From JAKFEE01 sp036675815 (lineage in GTDB: Bacteria; Pseudomonadota; Alphaproteobacteria; Rhodospirillales; Magnetospirillaceae), in NCBI GenBank assembly GCA_036675815.1, contig JAKFEE010000058.1:1-64000 (forward strand): 64,000 bases of DNA, written 5' to 3'. A model generated the notes under the pieces. That model was not told the DNA's origin, searched no databases, and saw only the letters and a list, made by a program, of their open reading frames with translations. The translations under genes and the position numbers were made by a program. Below, piece by piece: positions 33,092 through 44,259 of the stretch. Position 1 is the stretch's first letter; each line of letters starts with the position of its first letter.

Positions 33092-34035
33092 AGATCCTGT
33101 TCGTCACGTCCAACCGCATCGGCGATGCCGTGCTGTCCACCGGGCTGCTGGCATGGCTGATCGAGCAACACCCCGGCGCACACCTGACCATCGCCTGCGG
33201 GCCGGCGCCGGCGCCGCTGTTCGCGGCGGTCCCGGGCCTCGAGCGGCTGATCGCCATGCCGAAACGGCGCCGCGGCGGCCACTGGGTCGAGCTGTGGCGC
33301 ACCACCGTCGGCACCGTGTGGGACGTGGTCGTCGATTTGCGCAGCTCGGCCCTTTCCTACGTGCTACCGACGCGGCGGCGCTTGGTGTTCCGGCCGATTA
33401 AGGACCCCGCGCACCGCCTGATCCAGTTGGGCAAGCTGGTCGGCGCGGCCGAGCCGCCGGCGCCGCGGCTGTGGACGTCGGCGGAGCATGACGCCGGCGC
33501 GGCGGGCCTGCTGCCCCAAGATGCGCCGGTCCTCGCCGTCGGCCCCACGGCCAATTGGGGCGGCAAGCAGTGGCGGGCCGAGCGCTTCGCCGAAACGGTG
33601 CAGTGCCTCACCGCGCCCGGCGGCATCCTGGCCGGCGCCCATGTCGCGGTGTTCAGCGCCCCGGCCGAGCGCCCGGCCGCCGAACCGGTGCTGGCCGCGA
33701 TCCCGCCGGAGCGGCGCCTCGACTTCGCCGGCACCGCCGATCTGGCCACCATCGCCGCCTGCCTGCGTCGCTGCGCCCTGTACCTCGGCAATGATTCCGG
33801 GCTGATGCACATGGCCGCCGCCGCCGGCATTCCCACGCTTGGCCTGTTCGGGCCCAGCCCCGATGCCGTATACCGGCCGTGGGGTGAGCGAACCGCCGTG
33901 GTGCGCACCCGTGAATCATACCGTGAGCTGGTAGATGATCCGGGCTTCGATCACACCAGCCAGCGCTCGCTGATGGACAGCCTGAGCGTCGATGCGGTGG
34001 TGGCAGCAGCGGAACAGCTTTGGCGGAGGAGCTGA
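33088..34035 (+). CDS. GT9-family heptosyltransferase-like glycosyltransferase
   Basis: This 315-residue protein resembles ADP-heptose:LPS heptosyltransferases (GT9). It starts KILFVTSNRIGDAVLSTGLLAWLIEQHPGA and has the donor-binding C-terminal half with ALYLGNDSGLMHMAAAAGIPTLGLFGPSPDAVYRPWG, including the conserved D-S-G-x-x-H-x-A-A-A block. The start is TTG at 33088, which overlaps the rsmB stop (TTGA). With the next two genes it forms a glycosyltransferase operon likely acting on LPS core at the inner face of the cytoplasmic membrane. The exact sugar cannot be set from sequence. Confidence 0.88.
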   Translation: MKILFVTSNRIGDAVLSTGLLAWLIEQHPGAHLTIACGPAPAPLFAAVPGLERLIAMPKRRRGGHWVELWRTTVGTVWDVVVDLRSSALSYVLPTRRRLVFRPIKDPAHRLIQLGKLVGAAEPPAPRLWTSAEHDAGAAGLLPQDAPVLAVGPTANWGGKQWRAERFAETVQCLTAPGGILAGAHVAVFSAPAERPAAEPVLAAIPPERRLDFAGTADLATIAACLRRCALYLGNDSGLMHMAAAAGIPTLGLFGPSPDAVYRPWGERTAVVRTRESYRELVDDPGFDHTSQRSLMDSLSVDAVVAAAEQLWRRS

Positions 34036-35069
34036 TGGCGCTGGTCGCAATGACCGACGACGGCATCGAATTCGACGGCCGCACCTTCGACGAACGGCCG
34101 CTGGGCGGCACCGAAAGCGCCTTCGTCGAGTTGGCGCAGGGCCTGGCGACCCTCGGCCATCAGGTGGTGGTGCGCAACAACTGCACAGCACCGCTGACCC
34201 ACAAGGGTGTCGCCTGGGCGCCGCTGTCGCAGGGGCTGCCGGACGGTGCCGACCTTTACATCTGCAACCGCAACCCGGCCATGCTGAGCCTGGCGCTGCG
34301 CGCTCGGCGCAAGGTGCTGTGGGTCCATAATCCCGCCCGCTATCTGACCAAGATGCGGCACCAGTTGCGGCTGCTGCGGCACCGCCCGGTCATGGTGTTC
34401 CTGGGCAAGGCGCATCAGGCCACCTATCCGCGATGGGGAGCCGCCGGAAGCCGGGTCACCATCCCCCTCGGCATCTCCGCTCCCTTTCAAGGTGCGCCGC
34501 AACGCACCGAGGCGCCGCCGCCGCGCGCCGTCTTCACCTCCAACCCGATGCGTTCGCTCGACTGGCTGCTGGAGGTGTGGCAGCAAAGAATCCGCCCGGC
34601 GGTGCCGGCGGCCGAGCTTCACATCTTCTCCGGCCCGTCGACCTACGGCAAATGGGGGCAGTCGAAGATGGCGCAGATGACGCCCATTCTCGATCGGGCG
34701 GCGGCAATGGCCGAGCACGGCGTCGTGCTGCGCGGGCCAGTGTCCAAGGACCGGCTGGCGCAGGAACTGACCCAGGCGCGCGCCCTGCTCTATCGCGGCG
34801 ACCTCGGCGAGACCTTCTGCCTGGCCGCTGCCGAATCGCAGGCGATGGGCGTGCCCGGCGTGGTCGAGGACATCGCCTGCATGGCCGAACGCATCGGCGA
34901 CGGCGAGAGCGGCTTCGTGGTCAAGGGCGAGGCCGCCTTCGCCGATGCCGCCATCCGCTTGCTGTCGGACGATCAACTGTGGCTGCGCCAGCACCGCGCC
35001 TGCCTGGAGCACCAGCGCGGCCTGGGTTGGGCCGAGGTGGCGGCGCGCTTCGCCGCCCTGATGGACTGA
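34035..35069 (+). CDS. Glycosyltransferase, GT4-like
   Basis: This 344-residue GT-B protein has GGTESAFVELAQGLATLGHQVVV in the acceptor domain, VLWVHNPARYLTK, and the donor-side E-x7-E in GETFCLAAAESQAMGVPGVVE. ATG at 34035 shares a base with the previous stop, and GGAGG lies just upstream, so the pair are translationally coupled. It is the second of three glycosyltransferases in the operon. Substrates unknown; LPS core assembly is the best guess from context. Confidence 0.85.
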   Translation: MALVAMTDDGIEFDGRTFDERPLGGTESAFVELAQGLATLGHQVVVRNNCTAPLTHKGVAWAPLSQGLPDGADLYICNRNPAMLSLALRARRKVLWVHNPARYLTKMRHQLRLLRHRPVMVFLGKAHQATYPRWGAAGSRVTIPLGISAPFQGAPQRTEAPPPRAVFTSNPMRSLDWLLEVWQQRIRPAVPAAELHIFSGPSTYGKWGQSKMAQMTPILDRAAAMAEHGVVLRGPVSKDRLAQELTQARALLYRGDLGETFCLAAAESQAMGVPGVVEDIACMAERIGDGESGFVVKGEAAFADAAIRLLSDDQLWLRQHRACLEHQRGLGWAEVAARFAALMD

Positions 35070-35072
35070 ACC

Positions 35073-35825
35073 ATGGCACCGCGCCTTTCCGCACTGGTGG
35101 TGGTCCACAACGAGGAAGCGCAGCTGGCCGACTGCCTCGAACGACTGGGTGCTACCGACGAGATCGTCGTCGTGCTCGACAAGTGCACCGATGGCTCGAA
35201 GGCAATCGCCGAGCGCTTCGGCGCCCGCCTCGTCGAGGGCGCCTGGGAGCTGGAAGGGCCGCGCCGCAATGCCGGCATCGCCGCCTGCACCGGCGACTGG
35301 ATCCTCGAGGTCGACGCCGACGAACGAGTGCCCGCGGCGCTGTTCGCCGAAATCCGCGCCACTATTGCCGCGGCGCCGCCCGGCTACTTCTACGTGCCTT
35401 TCGACAACTACATCGGCGACCGCCTGGTCAAGCACGGCTGGGGCGGGTCGTGGGGCAAGCCGGCCGCGCCCTGTCTATTTGCCAAGGGCTGCAAGACCTG
35501 GGGCAACCAACGGGTGCATCCCAGCCTCGATCTGCGCGGCAAGCCGGGCCACATCAAGACGGTGATCGATCATTACGTCGACCGCAATGTCTCGGATATG
35601 CTGCAGCGGCTCGACCGCTACAGCACCGCGCGCGCCCGTGACCTGCGCGACGCTGGCCACATCGGCTCGTTGGCCAACAATGTCCGCCGGTTCTTTTCGC
35701 GCTTCTTCAAGTGCTACATCGCGCGCAAGGGCTATCGCGAGGGCGTCCACGGCTTCGCCCTGGCCCTGTTCGCCGGGCTGTTTCCGCTGGTCTCGTACTT
35801 GAAGGCGCGCATCGACCGCGATTGA
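35073..35825 (+). CDS. GT2-family glycosyltransferase, WaaE/KdtX-like
   Basis: This 250-residue GT-A protein begins LSALVVVHNEEAQLADCLERLGATDEIVVVLDKCTDGS and has the metal-binding DxD-type region LEVDADERVP, then a WaaE-like C-terminal part with HPSLDLRGKPGHIKTVIDHYVDRNVSDMLQRLDRYSTARARDL. WaaE/KdtX proteins add a glucose to LPS inner-core heptose. It begins three bases after the previous gene, completing a three-gene glycosyltransferase set with GT9 and GT4 members, a combination that fits LPS outer or inner core synthesis. Confidence 0.88.
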   Translation: MAPRLSALVVVHNEEAQLADCLERLGATDEIVVVLDKCTDGSKAIAERFGARLVEGAWELEGPRRNAGIAACTGDWILEVDADERVPAALFAEIRATIAAAPPGYFYVPFDNYIGDRLVKHGWGGSWGKPAAPCLFAKGCKTWGNQRVHPSLDLRGKPGHIKTVIDHYVDRNVSDMLQRLDRYSTARARDLRDAGHIGSLANNVRRFFSRFFKCYIARKGYREGVHGFALALFAGLFPLVSYLKARIDRD

Positions 35826-35902
35826 GGCACGACCAGCGGTGACGACACCACCCCGTCGTGCTATACCGCGCGCCTGTTCCCCCGTGCTGCCAGGAGCCCG
35901 CC

Positions 35903-37480
35903 ATGTCCGACGCCGCCATTCGTCGCGCGCTGTTCTCCGTTTCCGACAAGACCGGCCTCATCGATTTCGCCAGATTCTTGAGCGAACGCGGCGTCGAGAT
36001 CCTGTCGACCGGCGGCACGGCCAAAGCCATTCGCGACGCCGGCATCCCGGTCAAGGACGTCTCGGCCCATACCGGCTTCCCCGAGATGCTGGACGGCCGG
36101 GTCAAGACCCTGCATCCGCTGGTCCACGGCGGCCTGCTCGGTATCCGCGGCAATGCCGAGCATGAGACGGCAATGGCCGAACACGGCATCGCCCCCATCG
36201 ACCTGCTGGTGGTCAACCTCTACCCGTTCGAGGCGACGGTGGCGGGCGGCGCCGCCTTCGACGATTGCATCGAGAACATCGACATCGGCGGCCCGGCGAT
36301 GATCCGCGCCGCCGCCAAGAACCACGAGGCGGTAACGGTGGTCGTCGATGCCGAGGACTATGCCGCGGTGATGGCGGAGATGACCGCCAATGCCGGGGCC
36401 ACCGGTTTGGGCTTGCGCCGCCGCCTGGCCGCGACCGCCTATACCCGCACCGGCGCCTATGACGCCGCCATCAGCCAGTGGTTTGCGCGGCAGCTGGGCG
36501 AGCCGTTCCCCCGCCGCATCGCCGTCGGCGCCGAGCTCAAGCAGACGCTGCGCTACGGCGAGAACCCGCACCAGCAGGCGGCCTTCTACGTCACCGGCGA
36601 GCGCCGGCCCGGCGTCGCCACCGCCCAGCAGGTGCAGGGCAAGGAGCTGTCGTTCAACAACCTCAACGACACCGACGCCGCCTTCGAGCTGGCCGCCGAG
36701 TTCGATGGGCCGGCGGTGGCCATCATCAAGCACGCCAACCCGTGCGGCGTCGCCGCCGGCGCCGGCCTCAAGGACGCCTATCTGCGCGCCCTCGCCTGCG
36801 ACCCGGTCAGCGCCTTTGGCGGCATCATCGCCGTCAACCGCCGACTCGATGCCGCCGCCGCCGAGGAGATGACCAAGATCTTCACCGAGGTGGTCATCGC
36901 CCCCGAAGTCGACGACGAGGCCAAGGCCATCTTCGCCGCCAAGAAGAATCTGCGCCTGCTGGTCACCGGCGGCCTGCCCGACGCGGCCGCCGCCGGCATG
37001 ACCCTGCGCTCGCTGGCCGGCGGCTACCTGCTGCAGACCCGCGACAACGGCCGCGTCAGCCAGGCCGACCTCAAGGTGGTGACCAAGCGCGCCCCCAGCG
37101 CACAGGAGCTCGCGGACCTGCTCTTCGCCTTCCGCGTGTGCAAGCACGTCAAGTCGAACGCCATCATCTACGTCAAGGACGGCGCCACCGTCGGCATCGG
37201 CGCCGGCCAGATGAGCCGCGTCGACTCCTCGCGCATCGCCTCGTGGAAATCGGCCGAGGCGGCGAAGGCGGCCGGCCAGGACAAGCCCGCCACCATCGGC
37301 TCGGTCGTCGCCTCCGACGCCTTCTTCCCCTTTGCCGACGGCCTGCTGGCGGCGGCCGAAGCCGGCGCCACCGCGGTGATTCAGCCCGGCGGCTCGGTGC
37401 GCGACGACGAGGTGATCAAGGCGGCCGACGCGAAAGGCCTGGCCATGGTCTTCACCGGGATGCGCCACTTCCGTCACTGA
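35903..37480 (+). CDS. purH: Bifunctional AICAR transformylase/IMP cyclohydrolase
   Basis: This 525-residue enzyme carries out the last two steps of IMP synthesis: formyl transfer from 10-formyltetrahydrofolate to AICAR, then ring closure. The N-terminal cyclohydrolase (ALFSVSDKTGLIDFARFLSERGVEILSTGGTAKAI, HPLVHGGLLGIRGN) is followed by the transformylase with LRYGENPHQQAAFYV, FNNLNDTDAAFEL, KHANPCGVA (Lys/His catalytic pair), VSAFGGIIAVNR, KSNAIIYVKDGATVGIGAGQMSRVDS and SDAFFPFADGL. CAGGAG precedes ATG 35903. It ends MVFTGMRHFRH, as usual. Its 3' end overlaps the convergent SNase-like gene by 29 bases. Confidence 0.97.
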   Translation: MSDAAIRRALFSVSDKTGLIDFARFLSERGVEILSTGGTAKAIRDAGIPVKDVSAHTGFPEMLDGRVKTLHPLVHGGLLGIRGNAEHETAMAEHGIAPIDLLVVNLYPFEATVAGGAAFDDCIENIDIGGPAMIRAAAKNHEAVTVVVDAEDYAAVMAEMTANAGATGLGLRRRLAATAYTRTGAYDAAISQWFARQLGEPFPRRIAVGAELKQTLRYGENPHQQAAFYVTGERRPGVATAQQVQGKELSFNNLNDTDAAFELAAEFDGPAVAIIKHANPCGVAAGAGLKDAYLRALACDPVSAFGGIIAVNRRLDAAAAEEMTKIFTEVVIAPEVDDEAKAIFAAKKNLRLLVTGGLPDAAAAGMTLRSLAGGYLLQTRDNGRVSQADLKVVTKRAPSAQELADLLFAFRVCKHVKSNAIIYVKDGATVGIGAGQMSRVDSSRIASWKSAEAAKAAGQDKPATIGSVVASDAFFPFADGLLAAAEAGATAVIQPGGSVRDDEVIKAADAKGLAMVFTGMRHFRH

Positions 37481-38222
37481 CAGCGTCCAGCACCTCGATC
37501 TGCTCGGGGTGATCGGCCTCCATGAACGGGCCGTTGTAGGCCCGTACCCAGCCGCGGACCCGCAGGCGCTTGCCGGAAAGCGCCTGCGGGTCCGTGCCGG
37601 CGGCCTTGAACAGGGTGAGGTCCTTGACGGCGACGGTGAAATCGCTTTTCCAGTCGGCGGCGAAATTCAGGTAGACGGTCCCGCGCACCCGCGCCGCCCG
37701 GGCCACGGTACCCTCGACGATGCGGAAGCCCTCGGGCGTCACCTCCGCCGCCGGCCACACCGGCATGCTGCCCCAAAGCCCGCGGCGCTGCCGCCGCGCC
37801 GCGGCTTCCATCGCCAGCATCTCGGACGCGCGCGAGCGCGCCTCGGGCAGCGTTCGTACCACGGCCAAGCCGCGCCGCAGCAGTTCGCCCTGCACCCACA
37901 GGCCGTCGGCTCGCGTCACCTGTGCCAAGCGCCGGCCATGGCGGTCGCGCGGTGGCTGAGCCGGCTCGACGACGACGCTTTGCCCACGTAGAAGCGTCTC
38001 GACGGCAGCATGGGCGGCGGCCCGTGTCTCGGCTGGCACCAGAAGGCCCGCGAGTCGCGCCGGGCCGTGTTCGAGGTCCACGGTGAGGGGATCGACGATG
38101 CCGCGCACGCCCTCGCTGGCTGCGGCGGTGACGGTCAAGAGTAGGCAAAGCGCCCCCGCCGTGACGGCGTCTGCGATGGCGGCCTTAGCCTTCGACGATG
38201 TGCTGGACGTTGCCGTCGGCAT
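37452..38222 (-). CDS. Exported SNase-like (thermonuclease fold) protein
   Basis: This roughly 256-residue protein has a hydrophobic N-terminus (DAVTAGALCLLLTVTAAASEG) followed by an SNase-like OB-fold: ARLAGLLVPAETRAAAHAAVETLLRGQSVVVEPAQPPRDRHGRRLAQV then GLWVQGELLRRGLAVVRTLPEARSRASEMLAMEAAARRQRRGLWG. In thermonucleases the catalytic Asp/Arg/Glu surround this region; here the usual DGDT entry and the Asp in the R-x-x-x-D pattern are not evident, so nuclease activity is doubtful. The second half (YLNFAADWKSDFTVAVKDL, SGKRLRVRGWVRAYNGPFMEADHPEQIEVL) is a second OB-like domain. The ATG at 38222 overlaps the upstream gene; the start is uncertain. Confidence 0.75.
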   Translation of the reverse strand: MPTATSSTSSKAKAAIADAVTAGALCLLLTVTAAASEGVRGIVDPLTVDLEHGPARLAGLLVPAETRAAAHAAVETLLRGQSVVVEPAQPPRDRHGRRLAQVTRADGLWVQGELLRRGLAVVRTLPEARSRASEMLAMEAAARRQRRGLWGSMPVWPAAEVTPEGFRIVEGTVARAARVRGTVYLNFAADWKSDFTVAVKDLTLFKAAGTDPQALSGKRLRVRGWVRAYNGPFMEADHPEQIEVLDAVSDGSGASR

Positions 38223-38985
38223 CGAAGCACGCGGCGATGAGCGGGCCGCCGAAGCCGCAACCGCCATCGATGCTGGCGACACCCTCACCCAGGCGAAGCC
38301 CGGGCTGGCGCGGCCCGTGCCCACGAACCACCAGACGGAAATCACCATATGGTCGGGTCAGCGAGTCGAATCCGGGACCACCCCACCAAAAACTGTCCGA
38401 CTGCGCCGACAGTGGGCGCGACGGATCGAGCCCGGCATGGACGAACAGCAGCCGATGGTCTGCGGTGAAGGCGGCGTGGCGCAGCACCGCCATCAGGGCC
38501 GTATGGCCATCGCGCGCGCGCATGGCCTGACGCAGGGTGGTGGTCCAGCGGGTGAGCGCCAGAATCCCCTCGCGCGCCGCGGCAAACCCTTCCTGCGCAT
38601 CACCGCCATAGGCGGCAATGGTGGCGCCGACGCCCTGGTCGAGCATCCATTGCAGTACCTGCACGGGATTGGGCGCGAACTGCAATTGCAGCAGCTTCTG
38701 CCACATCTCTTCCTGCGCGCCGCGCAGATAGACGATGCCGTCGCCGTCGCTGCCGGGCACCGCCAGAAACCGGCGGCGAAAGACCAGCAGTTCGTCGATG
38801 GTCGCGGCGATCGCTGCGCCGTGGCCGTAGTAGTTGCCCAGGTAGACGAGGACGTCGCCGTGCTGCATCGCCTCGGCTATGCGGTCATGCGCGGCGACCA
38901 GCCGCTCGACCTCGCCGTGAATGGCCGCGATCGCCCAGATGCGACGGCCAACCGGCAAGGAGGCAAAGATGTTCTGATCCGACAT
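38185..38985 (-). CDS. Metallophosphatase-fold protein lacking metal ligands
   Basis: This 266-residue protein lines up with calcineurin-like Ser/Thr phosphatases, but the ligand motifs are replaced: the first, GDxHG, reads AAIHGE; GDxVDRG reads LGNYYGHG; GNHE reads RGAQEEMW. Only LFVHAGLDPSRPL and RGHG near the C-terminus keep their usual form. Conserved-looking stretches such as YLRGAQEEMWQKLLQLQFAPNP suggest purifying selection rather than decay. It is therefore probably an inactive, perhaps ligand-binding or scaffolding, pseudophosphatase. The downstream SNase-like gene overlaps its 3' end by 38 bases. Confidence 0.78.
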   Translation of the reverse strand: MSDQNIFASLPVGRRIWAIAAIHGEVERLVAAHDRIAEAMQHGDVLVYLGNYYGHGAAIAATIDELLVFRRRFLAVPGSDGDGIVYLRGAQEEMWQKLLQLQFAPNPVQVLQWMLDQGVGATIAAYGGDAQEGFAAAREGILALTRWTTTLRQAMRARDGHTALMAVLRHAAFTADHRLLFVHAGLDPSRPLSAQSDSFWWGGPGFDSLTRPYGDFRLVVRGHGPRQPGLRLGEGVASIDGGCGFGGPLIAACFDADGNVQHIVEG

Positions 38986-39011
38986 GCGGCTGAATCGCGG
39001 AGTCCTTGAGT

Positions 39012-39033
39012 GCCGGCGGCGGCAGCCGCCGGC
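39012..39033 (-). terminator. Hairpin after carD
   Basis: A 9-bp stem (GCCGGCGGC / GCCGCCGGC) with a four-base loop lies seven bases past the carD stop codon. No T-run follows, so efficiency is doubtful. Confidence 0.4.
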
Positions 39034-39039
39034 GCAAGA

Positions 39040-39540
39040 CTACGCGGCAGCGAGCATCTTTTCCAGCTTTTGCGTCGCCACCTGGGTATCGGTGCCGTCG
39101 ACCGCCGCCAGTTCGGCCGCCAAACGCTCGAGCGCGGCCTCGTAGATCTGCCGCTCGCTGTAGGACTGGTCCGGTTGGCTGGCGTTGCGGTGCAGGTCGC
39201 GCACCACCTCGGCAATGGCCACCGGGTCGCCGGAATTGATCTTGGCTTCATATTCCTGGGCGCGACGGCTCCACATCGCGCGCTTGACCTTGGCGCGGCC
39301 CCGCAGGGTGGTGAGCGCGTTCTGCATGAGCGACGTGTTGGCGAGCTTGCGCAAGCCCGACTTGCACGCCTTGGCCACCGGAACCCGCAAGGTCATGCGA
39401 TCGCGATCGAACGTTATGACGAACAGCTGTAAGTCGTGGCCGGCGATGTGCTGTGTTTCGACTGCGACCACCTTCCCGACGCCATGGGTCGGATAGACGA
39501 CGTGATCGCCGGGGGTAAACGACATATCGTTCGACGGCAT
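39040..39540 (-). CDS. CarD-family transcription regulator
   Basis: This 166-residue protein has the N-terminal RNA-polymerase-interacting Tudor-like domain (FTPGDHVVYPTHGVGKVVAVETQHIAGHDLQLFVITFDRDRMTLRVPVAKA) and a helical C-terminal DNA-binding domain (RKLANTSLMQNALTTLRGRAKVKRAMWSRRAQEYEAKINSGDPVAIAEVVRDLHR). CarD proteins bind the beta subunit and stabilise the open promoter complex, often at rRNA and stress promoters. ATG at 39540 has AGGAAG upstream; ATG 39525 (MSFTPGD) is an alternative. It is separated from fdxA by 236 bases containing a hairpin. Confidence 0.93.
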   Translation of the reverse strand: MPSNDMSFTPGDHVVYPTHGVGKVVAVETQHIAGHDLQLFVITFDRDRMTLRVPVAKACKSGLRKLANTSLMQNALTTLRGRAKVKRAMWSRRAQEYEAKINSGDPVAIAEVVRDLHRNASQPDQSYSERQIYEAALERLAAELAAVDGTDTQVATQKLEKMLAAA

Positions 39541-39679
39541 TTCTTCTTCTTCCTCACGAACTCGAAGGCGGGTTTGCCCGCGCCAAAGCAAGCCCGTCGG
39601 CCGCGTCGCCGCAGACCGGCACCGAACCAATCTGTCCCGTTGCGGGCCTTACGCCCGAAGGCCATTGCCTGAAAAGGTA

Positions 39680-39703
39680 GTCCGCCGACGAACTTCGGCG
39701 GAC
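39680..39703 (-). terminator. Hairpin between fdxA and carD
   Basis: The stem GTCCGCCGA / TCGGCGGAC with a six-base loop is followed on the minus strand by TACCTTTTC. It may terminate fdxA. A TTGACG at about 39733-39738 upstream of it could instead start a carD transcript that reads through the hairpin as leader structure. Confidence 0.5.
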
Positions 39704-39776
39704 GTTGCTTTTATAACATACGGCGTCTGCGTCAAACAAGGAAAACAGACTCTTGCCGCTGACTCCGCCGCCGGCC

Positions 39777-40106
39777 TCAGCGCCCCGGCTTGGGGTTGAA
39801 CAGCGATTCCTTCTCGGGTTTGCCCTTCCATTCGTCGGCGTCGGCCGGCGCGTCACCCTTGCGCGTGATGTTCGGCCACTGCCCGGCGTATTCGCGGTTC
39901 ACCTCGGCCCATTTGACGGCGATGGCCTCGCTGTCGGGGAAGATGGCCTCGGCGGGGCATTCCGGCTCGCACACGCCGCAATCGATGCACTCGTCGGGGT
40001 TGATGACGAGCATGTTCTCGCCCTCGTAGAAGCAGTCGACGGGGCAGACCTCGACGCAATCCATGTACTTGCACTTGATGCACTGTTCGGTAACGACGTA
40101 AGCCAT
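39777..40106 (-). CDS. fdxA: Seven-iron ferredoxin FdxA
   Basis: This 109-residue protein is a 3Fe-4S/4Fe-4S ferredoxin like Azotobacter FdI and alphaproteobacterial FdxA. The first cluster region is EQCIKCKYMDCVEVCPVDCF and the second is PDECIDCGVCEPECPAEAIF; the extra cysteine in PVDCF is typical. The C-terminal extension (NREYAGQWPNITRKGDAPADADEWKGKPEKE) is characteristic. It carries electrons in the cytoplasm; partner unknown. It lies 24 bases after the TerB-like gene, on the same strand. Confidence 0.96.
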   Translation of the reverse strand: MAYVVTEQCIKCKYMDCVEVCPVDCFYEGENMLVINPDECIDCGVCEPECPAEAIFPDSEAIAVKWAEVNREYAGQWPNITRKGDAPADADEWKGKPEKESLFNPKPGR

Positions 40107-40130
40107 TCAAGTCTCCATTGACAGATCGCG

Positions 40131-40592
40131 TCAGTCGGCCACGCCCAGACGCACGAGGGCCTGCTTGCGCGCGGCGCCGGAATCCTGATCGGAAACATAG
40201 ATCAAGCCGCTGACGCGGCGAACCAGGTTCGCCTCGTAATCATGCAGCCGGCCGTCGGCGTACGCCACCTCCCACAGCATGCCGATGACCTCGACCCGCT
40301 CCTCATAGGACAAGGCATCCTTGAGGCTGCGGGTGAATGGCAATAATTGCGTGGCGTTGCGGTGGGCATCGAAGCCGTCGTCCCACAGTTCGGCCGCCTC
40401 TTGTGGGGTGAGCTGGAAGCGCTCGGAGAGCAGCGCGACGATTTTGTCGTGCTCGCGAGGCCCCACATTGCCATCCATCGACGCCGCCTCGACCAGCAGC
40501 GCCGCCGTGGCCAGGCACACGCGCTCCTTGCCCGCAGGCGCCGCGGCACCGGCGGACGGACCAGCCAACAAGGCCTTGAGACGGGTGAACAT
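40131..40592 (-). CDS. TerB-like (tellurite resistance TerB family) protein
   Basis: This 153-residue helical protein has the TerB/DjlA-like fold: ERVCLATAALLVEAASMDGNVGPREHDKIVALLSERFQLTPQEAAELWDDG then EERVEVIGMLWEVAYADGRLHDYEANLVRRVSGLIYVSDQDSGAARKQAL. The two Asp-Gly turns (SMDGN, YADGR) are the probable metal-binding loops of the family. Start ATG 40592 gives a normal N-terminus (MFTRLKALLAGP). A TerC-type gene lies just upstream on the same strand, but a complete ter operon is absent, so tellurite resistance itself should not be assumed. Confidence 0.88.
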   Translation of the reverse strand: MFTRLKALLAGPSAGAAAPAGKERVCLATAALLVEAASMDGNVGPREHDKIVALLSERFQLTPQEAAELWDDGFDAHRNATQLLPFTRSLKDALSYEERVEVIGMLWEVAYADGRLHDYEANLVRRVSGLIYVSDQDSGAARKQALVRLGVAD

Positions 40593-40658
40593 GGCGCCCT
40601 GCCTAGCACACTGCCCGCAGCGACTCAACCCTTGGCGAGAAGCGCTTTTCCCGCCGGG

Positions 40659-41408
40659 TTACGGCAGCGGGTGGCGCAACTGCACCGGTTTGGCGCGGCG
40701 TCGGCGCCGCGCCGCCAGATTGAGCGCCTCGACCAGGACCGAGAAACCCATGGCGAAATAGAGGTACCCCTTGGGAATGTGGAAGCCGAGGCCGTCGGCG
40801 ATCAAGGCCATGCCGACCAGCAGCAGGAAGGCCAGAGCCAACATCTTGACCGTCGGATGGTCATTGACGAACCGCGACAATGGCGTGGCGGCGAGCAGCA
40901 TGCAGATCATGGCGATCACCACCGCGGTGACCATCACCCACAGCTCGTTGGCCATGCCGACTGCGGTGATCACCGAATCCAGCGAGAAGACGATGTCGAG
41001 GATGCCGATCTGAATGATGATGCCCATGAAGCTGGCCCCCGCCTTCCCCGCGTTGGTCGCCGCCTCGTCCTCCTTGCCCTCGAGGCTGCCATGGATCTCG
41101 TGCGTCGCCTTCCACAAAAGGAAGACGCCGCCGGCGATCAGGATTAGATCGCGCCACGAGACCGGTTGATCGGCAATCTCGAACAGCGGCGTCGTCAGGC
41201 TGGCGATCCATGAGATGGTCGACAGCAGCCCCAGCCGCGTCAGCAGTGCGAAGGCGAGGCCAAGTCGCCGGGCGGAGGCCCGCTGCTCCGGCGGCAGCCG
41301 ATCGGCGAGGATGGCGAGGAAGACGAGATTGTCGATGCCAAGGACGATCTCGAGGGTGGTCAGGGTGAGCAGGCCGATCCAGATCTGCGGGTCGAGTAGC
41401 CAGTCCAT
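40659..41408 (-). CDS. TerC-family integral membrane protein
   Basis: This 249-residue protein has seven predicted membrane helices and the TerC signature: TLTTLEIVLGIDNLVFLAILADRLPPEQRASARRLGL and, in the second half, FMGIIIQIGILDIVFSLDSVITAVGMANELWVM. The conserved acidic residues in GIDN and SLDS probably bind a cation; family members are linked to manganese export and envelope metal supply. A basic C-terminal tail (ARRRRRAKP) probably stays in the cytoplasm. It lies upstream of the TerB-like gene, suggesting a shared transcript. Confidence 0.92.
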   Translation of the reverse strand: MDWLLDPQIWIGLLTLTTLEIVLGIDNLVFLAILADRLPPEQRASARRLGLAFALLTRLGLLSTISWIASLTTPLFEIADQPVSWRDLILIAGGVFLLWKATHEIHGSLEGKEDEAATNAGKAGASFMGIIIQIGILDIVFSLDSVITAVGMANELWVMVTAVVIAMICMLLAATPLSRFVNDHPTVKMLALAFLLLVGMALIADGLGFHIPKGYLYFAMGFSVLVEALNLAARRRRRAKPVQLRHPLP

Positions 41409-41494
41409 GCGAGCCAGGGGGAAGAGAAAGGTCGCCCTTTAATGATACAGCTCGGCCGCGGCTTCAAGAGCCGCTGGCCACAAATTCCGGTAAA

Positions 41495-41778
41495 TCACGA
41501 CGCCAGGTCCCGGCGGGGCGCCGCCAGATCCTCATACAAAGCCTGTGCCTCCACCGCCGGCCCGCGCCGCTCGCCGAGCGCCGCGACCCGCACCAGTCGG
41601 CGGTGCCGCCCCATCGGGAAACCGACGCTGTCACCCGGCTTGAGGGTCTGCGACGGCTTGCGCGCCACCGCCCCGTTCACCGTCACCTCGCCCTGTTCGA
41701 CGATGTCGGCGGCCAGGCTGCGCGACTTGAAGAAGCGCGCGTGCCACAGCCATTTGTCGATGCGCAATCGGTCGGTCA

Positions 41779-41779
<1 letters not shown>
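41495..41779 (-). CDS. S4-domain RNA-binding protein (Hsp15-like)
   Basis: This 94-residue protein is mainly an S4 RNA-binding domain: LRIDKWLWHARFFKSRSLAADIVEQGEVTVNGAVARKPSQTLKPGDSV. It is similar to Hsp15 (HslR), which binds free 50S subunits carrying peptidyl-tRNA after heat stress. Its ATG overlaps the helicase stop by one base (TGATG), so the two RNA-related genes are translationally coupled. Confidence 0.92.

Positions 41780-44259
<2,480 letters not shown>

Noticed and set aside
40131..41408. Tellurite resistance operon
   Set aside because: Only TerB-like and TerC-like genes are present; terA, terD, terE and terZ are lacking, and both families have broader roles.
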